Below are positions 34,934 through 46,093 of a stretch of 64,000 bases of DNA, piece by piece (positions within the stretch are counted from its first letter, which is position 1; every line of letters begins with the position of its first letter). Origin of the DNA: Phascolomyces articulosus (lineage: Eukaryota > Mucoromycota > Mucoromycetes > Mucorales > Lichtheimiaceae); the NCBI GenBank assembly GCA_025677815.1, contig JAIXMP010000033.1, positions 310,001 to 374,000 of the forward strand, written 5' to 3'. The position numbers and the translations under genes were made by a program. Below the pieces are notes generated by a model. The model ran no database searches. It was not told where the DNA came from and was given only the letters and a program-made list of their open reading frames with translations.

Positions 34934-35974
34934 ATGGACAACGAACTTGTACGATCGGACGATCCACAACACCCTGCCAATCTCATTCCTGAGCTTTGCC
35001 GACTCTTTTATAATCTTGGTTGGGTTACTGGTACTGGTGGCGGCATTAGTATTCGCAATGGGTATATAGTATTATTTTTACGTGTATACTTTTTCTACTT
35101 GAAGTTTTTCTTATGGAACACAGTAATAATAATAAACTAAAACTCCATGCCTATGACATTAGTGAACAAGTTTATATTGCTCCTTCTGGTGTACAAAAAG
35201 AACGTATTGAACCACACCATTTATTTGTCATGACATTGGCCGATCGTACATTACTTCGTAAACCTGAAGTGTATAAGCCTTCCGCTTGTACACCTCTCTT
35301 TTATAACGCTTATACAATGCGAGAAGCAGGTGCCTGTATTCATACTCACTCACAAAATGCAGTCATGGCAACCTTGCTCTATCCTGGAGAAACGTTTGAA
35401 ATATCTCATCAAGAAATGATCAAGGGTATCCGTCGAGGTACATCCAAGACGAACCTCCGATACTTTGACAAGTTGATAGTACCTATTGTTGAGAATACCC
35501 CAGAGGAAGAAGATTTGACTGAACGCATGGCATTGGTAACTATATGTGATGAGTCAACTTAGAATAATTGACTCAATTGGATGGATGAAAAAGGGGATTT
35601 TATGTTATTGTTGTTCTATTTCATTCATCCCATTTTTTGTATATAAAAAAACTTTGTATATATAGGCAATGGAAAAGTATCCTGAAACAAATGCCGTACT
35701 TGTACGTCGTCATGGTGTTTATGTATGGGGAGGTAAATACAAGTTATAAACTTTAGTTTTATTCCATTTATATTGTGGATAGATGGGAGAGTATTTCAAT
35801 TTGGATAACTATGATTGCTAAAAAAATATGCTTGTTATTAAAATTCTAGAGAACTGGGAAAAGGCAAAGACAATGACTGAGTGCTACGATTATCTTTTTG
35901 AAATTGCCGTCAAAATGAAATCGATTGGTATTGATCCCGCTGTCAAGCCTGCCAGTGAACCGGATTACGAGTAA
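34934..35974 (+). CDS. MDE1: methylthioribulose-1-phosphate dehydratase
   Basis: Exons 34,934-35,061, 35,163-35,535, 35,666-35,732 and 35,850-35,974 give 230 aa. The enzyme converts 5-methylthioribulose-1-phosphate to 2,3-diketo-5-methylthiopentyl-1-phosphate in the cytosolic methionine salvage pathway. It belongs to the class II aldolase/adducin fold (human APIP, yeast Mde1). Visible family features are [15 protein letters not shown] at the N terminus, [16 protein letters not shown], the zinc-ligand pair in [11 protein letters not shown], the catalytic-acid region [10 protein letters not shown], and the third zinc ligand in [12 protein letters not shown]. Length fits the family. All splice phases join cleanly, so the gene appears intact. 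Confidence 0.95.
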
Positions 35975-36479
35975 AAATAAACGATGTACGCTGCCTAGTT
36001 TCTCAATTTTTTGATTTTTTTTTTGTATTATCCTCTCTCCTTCCTCTTGAATTTTAGGATCTTTTGAATCTTGTTGTTTCATTAAAAGCAAAATTGTAAT
36101 ATATTCTCAATGAATACATCGATCTTATGTTGTAGATAGTAATGAGATTTTATATATACAGTGGATGGTATATTATTTATTTATTTAGGTGTGTATGTCT
36201 AAAAAATCGTTCTATATCCTATTTTTTCTTTTCCATTTTATGAGATTAATACGTATCACATTTTAAGGAGCGGAAGCAGCTGCAATTAGATATACCATAA
36301 AACCCTAACCACGATATATTAATTATATGGATATATGTATTTCAGAAAAGAAATCAATGGTGAAATATCAGCGAGCAAAAGAACGAAATTTATTTTTTTG
36401 ATTTGGCTTTTGGTTCCGAAAAAAGTAAAAATGATCAATGAATAAAAAAATAGTCATATTGGGCTGTAATAATATCAAT
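35975..36479. other. intergenic between convergent genes
   Basis: Terminators of MDE1 (plus) and of the first acyl-CoA oxidase (minus) lie here. No gene seen. Confidence 0.5.
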
Positions 36480-39400
36480 TTATAATTTTGCATTCTTCAA
36501 ATAAGAAATATTATCACCACGATGAACGATGGTCTTCATAAGTTGCTGAATAATGATAAAATAAAAGAGTACGTTAGCAAATTGAATATATAAAAGATAA
36601 TAATAAGATACATATAATGAAAGAACGTACTCTGAATTCTTCTCGTCCTTCTTCATTATTGATAGGATTTGTTTGAACTATATCCCAAAAAGCACCGTAG
36701 GGATTGCCATCCTTCTTACCAAGGATAGAATTAAGTTCATATTCGGTGAATCCAAAAGCATCGGTGAGACCAATAGCATCATTATCGATGACATTTAAAG
36801 CCTCGCGAAAACCTTCTTGAGTGATCGGGACATCATTGACATGAATTGCTTGCGTGGTCAAGAATGTAGAAAGGCCATTACCAGTAATAATGAAGAAAAA
36901 GAACTATATAGATATCAAATTAGCAAAAAAAAGTTTTACCAGAATATAAATCTGCCTCCTTTTTGTTCACTTCAAAATAAATACTACAAATAGTATATAA
37001 CAAAAAACAGTAAATACCAAATTAGAAACATTTTGGATGACAGGAACCAAAGCCTCATGTTGAGCAGACTTTTTAAATTCTTTCACAGTAGCAATGAGTT
37101 GCTTCAGTAAAAGATACTCAGCATGAGCAAAACAGATATCCCAACATTCCATATTCAAATCAGTCCAAGGACGACCAGCTTGAACTTGACTACCCAAATT
37201 AGCCACCAAACGAGCAGCACGCTTGGCAAACAAAGTGAGTTGTACCTCGGGATCATGAAGCGTCACAACATCCAATTTAAATGTTGGGTTCGTCTTGAGA
37301 GTATCCAAATATTTTGCCGTATTGATACTGTAGGGCATTCCCTTGTTGAAGCGATCCAATTGCTTCAACATGGCACGACCGACTTGCTGTGAAAGCATAT
37401 AATTATCACCTTCATAGGTATTGGAAGGAACAAAGGCAGAATATAGTTCGGCTACACCACTGAAAATGGAGAAACCATGGCCACCCATAGATTTTCTGGC
37501 TTCTTCAATCCCTTCCGTGGATCGCCGGGTACCCCAAATCTTGAAAGCACAACTATTGACGTGCATTTCAGGGAGTAAAGAAGCATCCTGTCGTAACAAC
37601 TGTTCAGCCAAAACATCAAATTGTTTATAAAAATCAAGACTGGATAAAATCAAGGCATAGGCAGTAGCTACCAAGGGATAAAGGCGATGCCGCACCGAGG
37701 AATAGCTAATGACTTGGGATTCAAGACCATTTTGATCCGTATTGAATTGACGGCGCGAAGTACAGTAACGAACAGCAATGGTGGCCGCTTTGGCAAGTTT
37801 CCATCCTGCATCAGAAAGAATGCCGACACGCAATCTGACCATACTACCATACGATGCCTTGGAGTGAACCGGAGGGGAATATACACCCTCTTTGGATACT
37901 TGGGCAAATCTCATCAACATGTTGTCGCGAGGAATTCGTACATGATCAAAGATACAATCTAAAAAATTAATATGTAATAAATGTATAATTTTGTTTACTT
38001 ACCATTCTTTTTTCAAGGTAGGTTTGGAATATTATAAAAAATTACATACAGCCATTATCTGTGGTTGCAAAACCACCATAAGCCTTTGGGCCAATATCAC
38101 CTACAGTGACACCCTTGACTGGCTTGAGATTCACTAATAATAAAGAAAAAAACGGACTTGAATTCAGTATACATTCATGAATTTACACTAATTCCCTTTC
38201 CGTTGCACATGGAAAAAAAATTACATATTATACTTGCATGGAGAACGGACAGGTACAATAAAAATATGAGGGCCATAATTCTTTCCCTTAACAATCAATT
38301 GCGCCTGTAATATCGTTATCATGATCCCCATTCCGAAAAAAAAACAAAGTTAACCGCATTTTTATTCCATTATAGATTCTTTTTAACAAATATACACCTA
38401 TTTCTCCTTCTTTTCTTGTTACCTGTAAAGCAGAATGTGTGCACGCAACACCCAAACCACCGATCCACCATTTAGCAGCCTATATCATATATTATTGAAT
38501 AAGTATATGATGAGGTATTATAAAATATATAAATATCCTTATTTGTGCAATCATCATATTGTCTCTAAATTATATTACTTACAGTAATATCTGGGCTATT
38601 GATAATAAATTCCTCGGTCGCTTCATCATAAGTGGCAGTAGTTTGCAAACGAGCAACATTTGATCCATGGCTAAAAGTACAACAATTACCCAAAAACAAT
38701 TCTTTAATGTTGACTGAAAAAACGATTCCACTATGTAGATGGATAATATAACATGAACAATGATGGGATACCTTAATTCAGTTTGGCCATAACAACCAAG
38801 AACAGCATGCCGTTTAGCAGCTTCTAACCACTTTGCTGATTGTTCAGGAGTACCTTGAGCTTCAATAACAGTCCAGAACGCTATATATATCATCATAGTG
38901 TTAATATCCATATTGTTGATCCGCTAAATGCGATACCGTATTTATATAGAAAATACGCATTATTGAAACAGATATACCTGAATAATTCAAAGAAAGCTAC
39001 AGGTATATATTGTTTTACGTAAGTTCAATAAGTTATTATCAAAACCAGCTTTTGTCATTATTCGTGTTTTTCATATGTATTAAAAAAGGAGAAAATTATT
39101 ATTTACAGGTGTCTGTAATCCTGAAACCTTTATAAGCTCCAAGAATTCATCAGTTGACAAATTTCTCTCTTCAGCAATTTCAATGAGTCGTCTTGCAGCA
39201 ATGATTGAAGATTTGAGTTGCTATATTATTATGAAAAACGTAAGAGCTGTTAGAGGAGGTGAACGAGCAGGTGGTATATAAGATAATCAATTTATCATTA
39301 TTGTTACATCCCGTGCCAATTTTTTAATTTGACGCGAATTTTTGTAAGATTTTTTTTTACCTCTTGACGACTTTGGTATGGAGTATTCTTTTTCGAAAAC

Positions 39401-39567
39401 AAAGGTTCGTTGGCGGTGATTTTTCTGTATCTGTCAAGTCTATTGAGATTCTCGGTACCATTGTAGAGATAGGTAGTTAATGATTCGACAGGGAATGATG
39501 TCTTTTGTCGAGCCAATTGAATATCACGAGTCGATTGTTGAAATTGTTGTTTGCTTATTGTTGCCAT
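36480..39567 (-). CDS. peroxisomal acyl-CoA oxidase, copy 1
   Basis: Exons on the minus strand: 39,567-39,361, 39,220-39,107, 38,996-38,978 (19 nt), 38,880-38,772, 38,670-38,583, 38,479-38,423, 38,304-38,238, 38,133-38,050, 37,958-37,018, 36,903-36,631 and 36,545-36,480, giving 674 aa. The FAD enzyme catalyses the first step of peroxisomal beta-oxidation, making trans-2-enoyl-CoA and hydrogen peroxide. Visible features are GCYGQTELR..SHGSNVA (flavin region), [40 protein letters not shown], and [17 protein letters not shown], which carries the family's catalytic glutamate. The C terminus AKL is a PTS1 peroxisome-import signal. Intron 7 uses a GC donor (GCAAGT at 38,237). Tandem paralogue of the gene at 42.6-45.7 kb. 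Confidence 0.95.
38978..38996 (-). other. 19-nt micro-exon of acyl-CoA oxidase copy 1
   Basis: It encodes LSLNYS plus one base and lies between a CTGTAG acceptor and a GTATAT donor. Skipping it would shift the frame. An exon of the same size and position exists in copy 2 (45,122-45,140). Confidence 0.85.
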
Positions 39568-39687
39568 GATTATGCCGCTTTATTTGTTGTGGCGTAAATT
39601 AATGAGAAAAGAAAAAGAAACAAATATTCCAAGTCTCTTTTTAAATATAGCCATAAAGCACTATTACAACATTGGTTATGAGTAAGC

Positions 39688-39703
39688 TCGCACATTCGTG
39701 CGA
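39688..39703. promoter_or_regulatory. TCGCAC-N4-GTGCGA palindrome upstream of acyl-CoA oxidase 1
   Basis: A perfect 6+6 bp inverted repeat with spacer ATTC, 121 bp upstream of the start codon and preceded by TATGAGTAAGC. The paralogue has a matching palindrome with a different second base in both arms. Likely a binding site for a dimeric regulator. Confidence 0.5.
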
Positions 39704-39881
39704 AAAGTTTTATCTTCTCGTACCATAATAGTTTTTTTCTGCTCTGACAAATTTTATAACGTAAAGGAAAAAAACTCCAACCTTATCCTTATGCCGCAGA
39801 AGTCAGTCTATGATTCTCACAATAAATATTTCATGTAAAGAGTTTTGCAACATAAATGATATTTCCATCCAGCGTGTGAAA

Positions 39882-39927
39882 GTTCCAGCATAATGCAAAT
39901 TATGAATTCTGTATCCAAAAATTTACC
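39882..39927. promoter_or_regulatory. conserved upstream block, acyl-CoA oxidase 1
   Basis: Two short words (GTTCCAGCATAATGCAAA and GTATCCAAAAATTTACC, separated by 11 bp) recur upstream of copy 2 at 46,040-46,093. They are conserved while neighbouring DNA is not. Confidence 0.45.
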
Positions 39928-40627
39928 CAGTATTCACTTTAGTTCTTCTTCTTTATTCCCATTATATGTATATAATAAAAAAAACCCTTTTTTTTTTGTT
40001 TCATCCATTAATTAATCCACATGATCGATCTTGTTAATGCCAAACACTCGTACTCTGTGCATCACAGGTAATTTAGCCACCAAGACAATAGCTCATTCTT
40101 CACCACATAAATACAAGAGCATATAGATGGGCGAAGAGAAAGGTTGTAATAATGAAGAGTAGTCAACCCCTGGTTTTTAAAACCTCACTTTTTGCAAATT
40201 TTACACTATTTGCAACAGATTTTGGGATTGTCAGAAAAATTTTATAAAACTGCAATACATAGATCGAAAACTGTTTTTCAGGGTGTTACTTTAGTAAAAG
40301 GAACAAATAAGCATTATTATTAATATTGGAAGTTATCGTTCTATGACCGTGCTATACTGTATGTAATAATGGTGATAAAAAATAAGAAAAAGAGTAAATA
40401 TATATATATAAATGCGCGAAATAGTAATTTTTTTATTTGTATAGGACAATGATGACATAAATGTGATTCTGTTCCTTCCTTTGTTATAATAACATGGCGA
40501 TATACAACATGATGCATTAAAATTTATATGTAATCTAATAAAGAGACAAGCTTTCGAATTTTGCAAAACCCTAGTTAATGCACCATTTTCTTTGGAATTA
40601 CCAAGTTGCCAAAATCGGGCGTTGACT

Positions 40628-41943
40628 GTACTTAAAGACGTGAATAGCTCTTTCCGTTTTTCAACACTTTTTCTGAAAAATTACCATAAGCAGTAGCGTT
40701 TCCAGCCACGCAATAGGTACTTTCTACCTTCTATGGACCAACAACTCATGGATCTTCCTAATAACAAGCCATTATATCACTCAGAAACTATGGCGACACC
40801 CTCACCACTTGTATCATCTTGCTACTGTTCATGTGCCTTCAACAGGGACCACCACACTTTGTTATACACCAAACTTCAGAACTCTGAATCTCACTGCCAA
40901 CTCTACCGTCAGGCATACATCCAGTGCTCCAAAGAACTAGAACAATTACGAGAACGTATTGCTATCCTTGAACAGCATGTATATCAACAATCTACTATCA
41001 ACCATGGATCAAAGACTTCTACTCATACAACAGAGCAGATAACAAAAAACTCAATTCCGCCAGGCACCTTCCCACCCCCACTGGAATCATCTCCCCAAAT
41101 TAGTAATACTTACAACCAATATCGTCATCCAAAACATTCAGAATCCATTACTAGCCCCGTATCGAAATCAACACCGGCATTGTCATCCGCAACATCTATA
41201 AATTCTGAAATCCACCCTCCCACTGACGAAGGCATAAATGAAATGGACGACCAAACTCATGATCAACATCCAACAATATCATCAGCAACACAGTTCTTCA
41301 CAGAGCCTGTTCCGTTACACGACAGATTTAATTATATCTACTTGCCATGTAAACAACGCCGACCTCGAAAAGAAATCCGCAAGCTCCTCAAGTCATGTAG
41401 CATAAATACATCCCGAGTTCTAGACATCACGTTTCCGACAAAGAAAGTTTTTGGCATCTTATTACACTCTCACTACATACCGGAAGCCAGCCAATGCTTC
41501 AGAAAAGCTGGTGTCAATATATTAACAACCTTCGATCCACTCAATCCAAATAATATAAATGATACACGATACTCAACACTATCACTCCCTGAAAAAACAA
41601 AAATGTCTTATGAACTTCACCAAAACCGGTGCATACAAGCAATGCAGCACTGCAATCATAAATATCTTGGCCAGATAGCTGGAACCTTCCTATCAAAAAA
41701 TTGGATTACCAAGGATGATTATGACTCATTTGATTATGATTAATACAAACAGAATAGCTATACAAATCCCCATATTTATATTACCCTTTTTCTGTGGAGT
41801 TACCCACACCTTTTTCCTGCCGCCCCGCAGGTTTTTCAGTACCAAACTTTGTGAGCTGACGAGAGCAAGAAGCTGAAATCAGCGTGTGCTCATTTAATTT
41901 CGTCCTTAATAAAAATTTATAATTTCAACGTACTTAAAGACGT
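40628..41943 (+). mobile_element. ORF1-only LINE-like insertion with 14-bp target-site duplication
   Basis: The exact direct repeat GTACTTAAAGACGT is present at 40,628-40,641 and 41,930-41,943 and flanks 1,288 bp. Between the repeats are a ~90-bp leader, a single intact open frame (40,733-41,743) and a ~186-bp tail with AATAAA-like sequence near the 3' end. There are no terminal inverted repeats or LTRs, which points to target-primed reverse transcription. There is no reverse transcriptase, so mobilisation would need enzyme supplied in trans. Confidence 0.7.
40733..41743 (+). CDS. LINE ORF1-like protein
   Basis: A single-exon frame of 336 aa. The N-terminal part has a short Cys-rich patch (SSCYCSCAF, ~29-37) and a likely coiled coil (about residues 50-85, heptad-like LQ..., ELEQLRERIAILEQ). 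A Ser/Thr/Pro-rich linker covers ~95-195. A basic, folded-looking C-terminal domain follows (FNYIYLPCKQRRPRKEIRKL, then NTSRVLDITFPTKKVF...LLHSHY and ILTTFDPLNP). Coiled coil, disordered linker and basic nucleic-acid-binding domain is the usual layout of LINE ORF1 proteins, which coat the element RNA. The frame is intact and intronless, in contrast to the host genes around it. The family assignment comes from layout and remembered resemblance, not from a catalytic motif. Confidence 0.65.
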   Translation: MDQQLMDLPNNKPLYHSETMATPSPLVSSCYCSCAFNRDHHTLLYTKLQNSESHCQLYRQAYIQCSKELEQLRERIAILEQHVYQQSTINHGSKTSTHTTEQITKNSIPPGTFPPPLESSPQISNTYNQYRHPKHSESITSPVSKSTPALSSATSINSEIHPPTDEGINEMDDQTHDQHPTISSATQFFTEPVPLHDRFNYIYLPCKQRRPRKEIRKLLKSCSINTSRVLDITFPTKKVFGILLHSHYIPEASQCFRKAGVNILTTFDPLNPNNINDTRYSTLSLPEKTKMSYELHQNRCIQAMQHCNHKYLGQIAGTFLSKNWITKDDYDSFDYD

Positions 41944-42640
41944 TATTCTTATTATATTCCATCAGACCACATCAGACTCTATTGGGATCCGTTCGTTAGG
42001 TAATGGCCAATTTAATTAATGAAGCGGTCCCAACTTCCCAGCATATATTGCATGAAAACGCTTATACAAAGGCAGTATTAGACATTCAGTATCAGAATTA
42101 TCAGGTGTGGTTCGGCCTAATCAGGCATACTACAGGGAAAATAGACATTTTCAGAAATTAATATAAATTATACAGCATGTCTTATATTGTGGAATATAGG
42201 CGTATAGTCACCTGTGGTGCGTCCGTACTTGTGTTTTTATCCATAAAAGCGGATGTGGGGTATAATCATCCATTATTTTTTTTTCATGACTTTATAAGCT
42301 GTTTTACATTAATAAAAGAATTATACATTTGTTTTCAGGTAACCATTACAATCATATACAATAAATACTTTAATCATGACATATCAAATATCTATATAAA
42401 AAGAAGAAAAAATAATGTATTGATAATAGAGAAATAATATCATAAATAAAATGATAGGATATGCAAAGGAAGAAAAAAAGGTTCATCCAAAACTGTATAT
42501 TTATGTAATGTTTTTGGTGATCGTTGTCTTTTTTTGGGTAGGGATTCGAATAAATATTATATATAAGGGAAAAAAATAATATAGGTTTTTCATACAACAA
42601 AAAAAATAATCATATATGGTGGTATTATTACAATATCAAA
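41944..42640. other. intergenic, no gene seen
   Basis: AT-rich DNA between the retroelement and the 3' end of acyl-CoA oxidase copy 2. Open frames at 42,177-42,437 and 42,370-42,600 are low-complexity. Confidence 0.45.
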
Positions 42641-45600
42641 TTACAATTTAGCAGACTTCAAGAATGCAAGGTTATCACCACGGTGAAGAATGGTCTTCAT
42701 AAGTTTCTAATAAAACACAAAAAAAAATATTAGAAAATGGATCTGCAATAAAGAAAAGCTTGTGTCAAAAAAAAAGATACATACTCCAACTTCTTCTCGG
42801 CCTGCATCGCTATTGAGAGGGTTTGTTTGAACGATATCCCAAAGAGCACCATAGGGATTACCATCCTTGTTACCTAGAGCAGTATTGAGTTCATCATCGG
42901 TGAAGCCGAATGCATCAGTAAGACCAATGGCTTCGTCAGCAATGGCAGTCAAAGAGTTACGGAAGCCTTCTTGGATAACTTCAATATCATTGACACTGAT
43001 GGCTTGAGTAGTCAAGAAAGTGGCAAGACCAGTGCCAGTAACAATGGAGAAGAAGAACTATATACAATAAAATATATAATCATAATATTAACAAAAAAAA
43101 CCCCTCTTTCCGGGTCTATAAATCATCACACTTCTTCCTTCTCCGTGTATATTTTATATTGCCAAGACTGAAAAAAGATCACCACTAAAATAAAAAAAAC
43201 ACATACCACATTGGTGACCTTTTGGATCACAGGAACCAAAGCTTTATGTTGAGCAGATTTTCCAAATTCTTGTGCAGTATCAATCAATTGCTTGAGCAAG
43301 AGATATTCAGCATGAGCAAAGCAAATATCCCAACATTCCATATTTACATCGGTCCAGACACGGCCAGCTTGAACTTGACGACCCAAATTAGCGACTAAAT
43401 TAGCAGCACGCTTAGCAAAGAGAGTGAGTTGGACTTCAGGGTTATGAAGCGAAGCAGCATCCAAAGTCAAGGCGGGGCTGGTTTTGAGGGTATCCAAATA
43501 ATGGGCAGTCTTCAAATTGTAAGGTTTACCCTTGAGCAAATTATCCAATTGTTTCAACATGGCACGACCAACTTGTTGACACAACATAAAGTTATCACCT
43601 TCATAAGTATTGGCGGGGACAAAGTTGGCAAAGTGTTCAGCTACACCACTAAAGATGGAGTAACCATGACCACCCATGGCCTTTCTACATTCTTCAAGAC
43701 CTTCAGAAGAACGACGAGCACCCCAGATCTTGAAAGCACAACTGTTAACGTGCATTTCAGGAAGCAAAGTGGCGTTTTGTTGAGCTAATTGACGGGTCAT
43801 CAAATCAAATTGCTCGCTGAGACCGATACCGGACAAGATCAAGGCATAGGAGGTGGCTACCAAGGGGAACAAACGATGACGGACAGAAGAGTAATTGATG
43901 ACTTGGGATTCGAGACCGCTTTGATCGGTGTTGAATTGACGACGCGCGGTACAGTAACGCACGGCAATGGTCGATGCTTTGGCAAGTCTCCAACCCGCAT
44001 CGGAAAGAATACCGACACGTAATTTGACCATACTGCCATAGGATAACTTGGAATGGACAGGCGGACTGTATTCACCATCCTTGGATACCTTGGCGAATCG
44101 CATCAACATGTTGTCGCGTGGAATACGTACATGATCAAACATGGCGTCTAAATCGTAAGAAAAGAATATGTTATGTTTCTTCCCCTACTTTTTAATGTAA
44201 TATCACTGCATTTCAGAAGCGATATGAAAGTATATACTTACAACCATTGTCAGTGGTGGCAAAACCACCATAAGCCTTTGGACCAATATCACCAACAGTA
44301 ACACCTTCTACTGGCTTAAAATCAACTAATAAAGTAAAAAAAAAAATGAATATGGATCTGTACATTCTCATCCAATAATATAACCTGTTCATCCACTAAA
44401 TTGACAAAAGATAGAAAAATCACAATCCATAAGAATACTTACTGGGAGAACGGATAGGGACGATAAAGATATGTGGACCATAGTTCTTGCCCTTGGAAAT
44501 CAATTGAGCCTAATTATAATAGTGACCATTCACCCACCAAAACCAAACGTTAATTACTTCTTTATTCCATCATCGTATTATCAATTGATCATTTCTATTT
44601 ATTTTACCTGCAAAACAGCGTGAGTGCTAGCAACACCCAAACCACCAATCCACCATTTGGCAGCCTATAAATAGATTTCCAATAGATCAATGAGTGAGGC
44701 ACACACAAAAAAGTGCTTAAAATCATCATATATATTATTAATATCCTAACTTACGGTAATATCAGGACTGTTAATAACAAATTCTTCAGTTCTTTCATCA
44801 TAAGTAGCAGTGGTTTGTAAAGCAACAACGTTTGAACCGTGGCTGAAAAAGAATTTACAAAAAAGGTTAAAATAAAATTAGTCAATATTTGGTAGGGTTG
44901 ACATCATACTGACATATGAAGAATAGAAAAATATTTAGTACCTTAATTCAGTTTGTGCATAACAACCAGTAATAGCGTGTCGCTTAGCAGCACCTAACCA
45001 TTTGGCAGCTTGCTCATCTGTACCTTGAGCTTCAATGACAGTCCAAAAAGCTAAAAATTGATTCATCATGTTAATTATCCATATTTTTATAGTTTGTGAT
45101 GGATTCATTAAAAATACATACCTCCATAATTCAAAGAAAGCTAAAAAATTATTATGTTAACAGCATAAGTATGATCGAATTGAGTTTCCTTTTACGTTTT
45201 TTTATGCGTTTGTGTAGGATTAAAAAAAAGGAATGGGCGATCTTGTACTTACTGGAGTGGGCATTCCTGAAGAGGCGTAAAGTTCTAAGAATTCTTGAGT
45301 TGACATTTTTTGTTCTTCGGCAATTTCAATGAATCGTCTAGCAGCATGGATCGAAGCATGGAGTTGCTATAAAATCAAACCATTGATGAGGATTCTGTTT
45401 TTTTTATACTCACGCCCCATGTTTTTATTGCGTGATGAAGATTTACCTCTTGACGGCTTTGGAATGGAGTATCCTTTTTAGATAGTAAAGGCTCGTTGGC
45501 TAAAAGTTGTCTATATTTATTCAACTTTTGAAGTTTTTCAGGACCACCATTCAAATAAGTAGTTAAAGGATCAATAGGAAAAGAAGCCTTTTGTCTAGCA

Positions 45601-45650
45601 GTTTGAATATCAAGAGTAGATTGTTGAAGTTGTTTGCTAGCAGGTGCCAT
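42641..45650 (-). CDS. peroxisomal acyl-CoA oxidase, copy 2
   Basis: Exons on the minus strand: 45,650-45,447, 45,366-45,253, 45,140-45,122 (19 nt), 45,050-44,942, 44,842-44,755, 44,664-44,608, 44,509-44,443, 44,325-44,242, 44,147-43,207, 43,057-42,785 and 42,706-42,641, giving 673 aa. The intron positions are the same as in copy 1, but intron 7 has a normal GTAAGT donor. Same reaction and fold: [32 protein letters not shown], and the catalytic-glutamate region [17 protein letters not shown]. The C terminus SAKL is a PTS1 signal. The start at 45,650 matches copy 1 in position; an in-frame ATG at 45,746 would prepend an F/S-rich stretch. Codon use is richer in GC-ending codons (many GCC/GTC), suggesting this is the more highly expressed paralogue. 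Confidence 0.95.
45122..45140 (-). other. 19-nt micro-exon of acyl-CoA oxidase copy 2
   Basis: It encodes LSLNYG plus one base and is flanked by a TTTTAG acceptor and a GTATGT donor. Same size and phase as in copy 1. Confidence 0.85.
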
Positions 45651-45821
45651 AGTGATCGTTTGTTGTGTAGTGCGTGTTAAAAAAATGTGGGGAAAAGAAG
45701 AAAAAGAAAAGAAATAAATGCTGTGAAACAAAAAAAAAGTACGCACTTTAAAGAAGTATGGAAAATAAATAATAGCTATAAGAAGCTCCTTTTAACATTA
45801 TGACATTTGCTATGAGTAATC

Positions 45822-45837
45822 TCCCACGTTGGTGGGA
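45822..45837. promoter_or_regulatory. TCCCAC-N4-GTGGGA palindrome upstream of acyl-CoA oxidase 2
   Basis: A perfect 6+6 bp inverted repeat with spacer GTTG, about 172 bp upstream of the start codon and preceded by TATGAGTAATC. Relative to copy 1 the second arm base changed from G to C on the left and C to G on the right, keeping the palindrome. Confidence 0.5.
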
Positions 45838-46039
45838 ACCCACTCTATTCTTCTCATACCATTTTTTTATTTTTGAAAAATAGTTCAACCTAAATTCTAG
45901 TAGTAAAACAACAAACCAACTTTTGACCAAGTTTTATTTTTTCACCTTATACGTTAGATTCTATATGATACCCGTCAATGATTACCAATTATTCTGTCAA
46001 TATGTTTATGAAAAGATCTCCTTTTTTTCTTCTCTCAAC

Positions 46040-46093
46040 GTTCCTGCATAATGCAAAAGTTCAGGTTTTTTTTTCGTATCCGAAAATTTAGCC
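46040..46093. promoter_or_regulatory. conserved upstream block, acyl-CoA oxidase 2
   Basis: GTTCCTGCATAATGCAAAA and GTATCCGAAAATTTAGCC, 17 bp apart, are near matches to 39,882-39,927. The order and orientation relative to the gene are the same. Confidence 0.45.

Larger units (their letters stand above)
39568..40641. other. promoter region of acyl-CoA oxidase 1
   Basis: No gene. Contains the palindrome at 39,688-39,703 and a block at 39,882-39,927 that is also found upstream of copy 2. The retroelement insertion begins at 40,642. Confidence 0.5.

Noticed and set aside
43429..44022. Plus-strand open frames of 77-119 codons antisense to acyl-CoA oxidase 2
   Set aside because: They are shadows of the long exon 9 caused by its codon bias; no motifs, and the minus strand is clearly coding.
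45651..45746. In-frame ATG upstream of acyl-CoA oxidase 2
   Set aside because: Copy 1 starts at the equivalent of 45,650, and the extra residues are F/S-rich with no counterpart.
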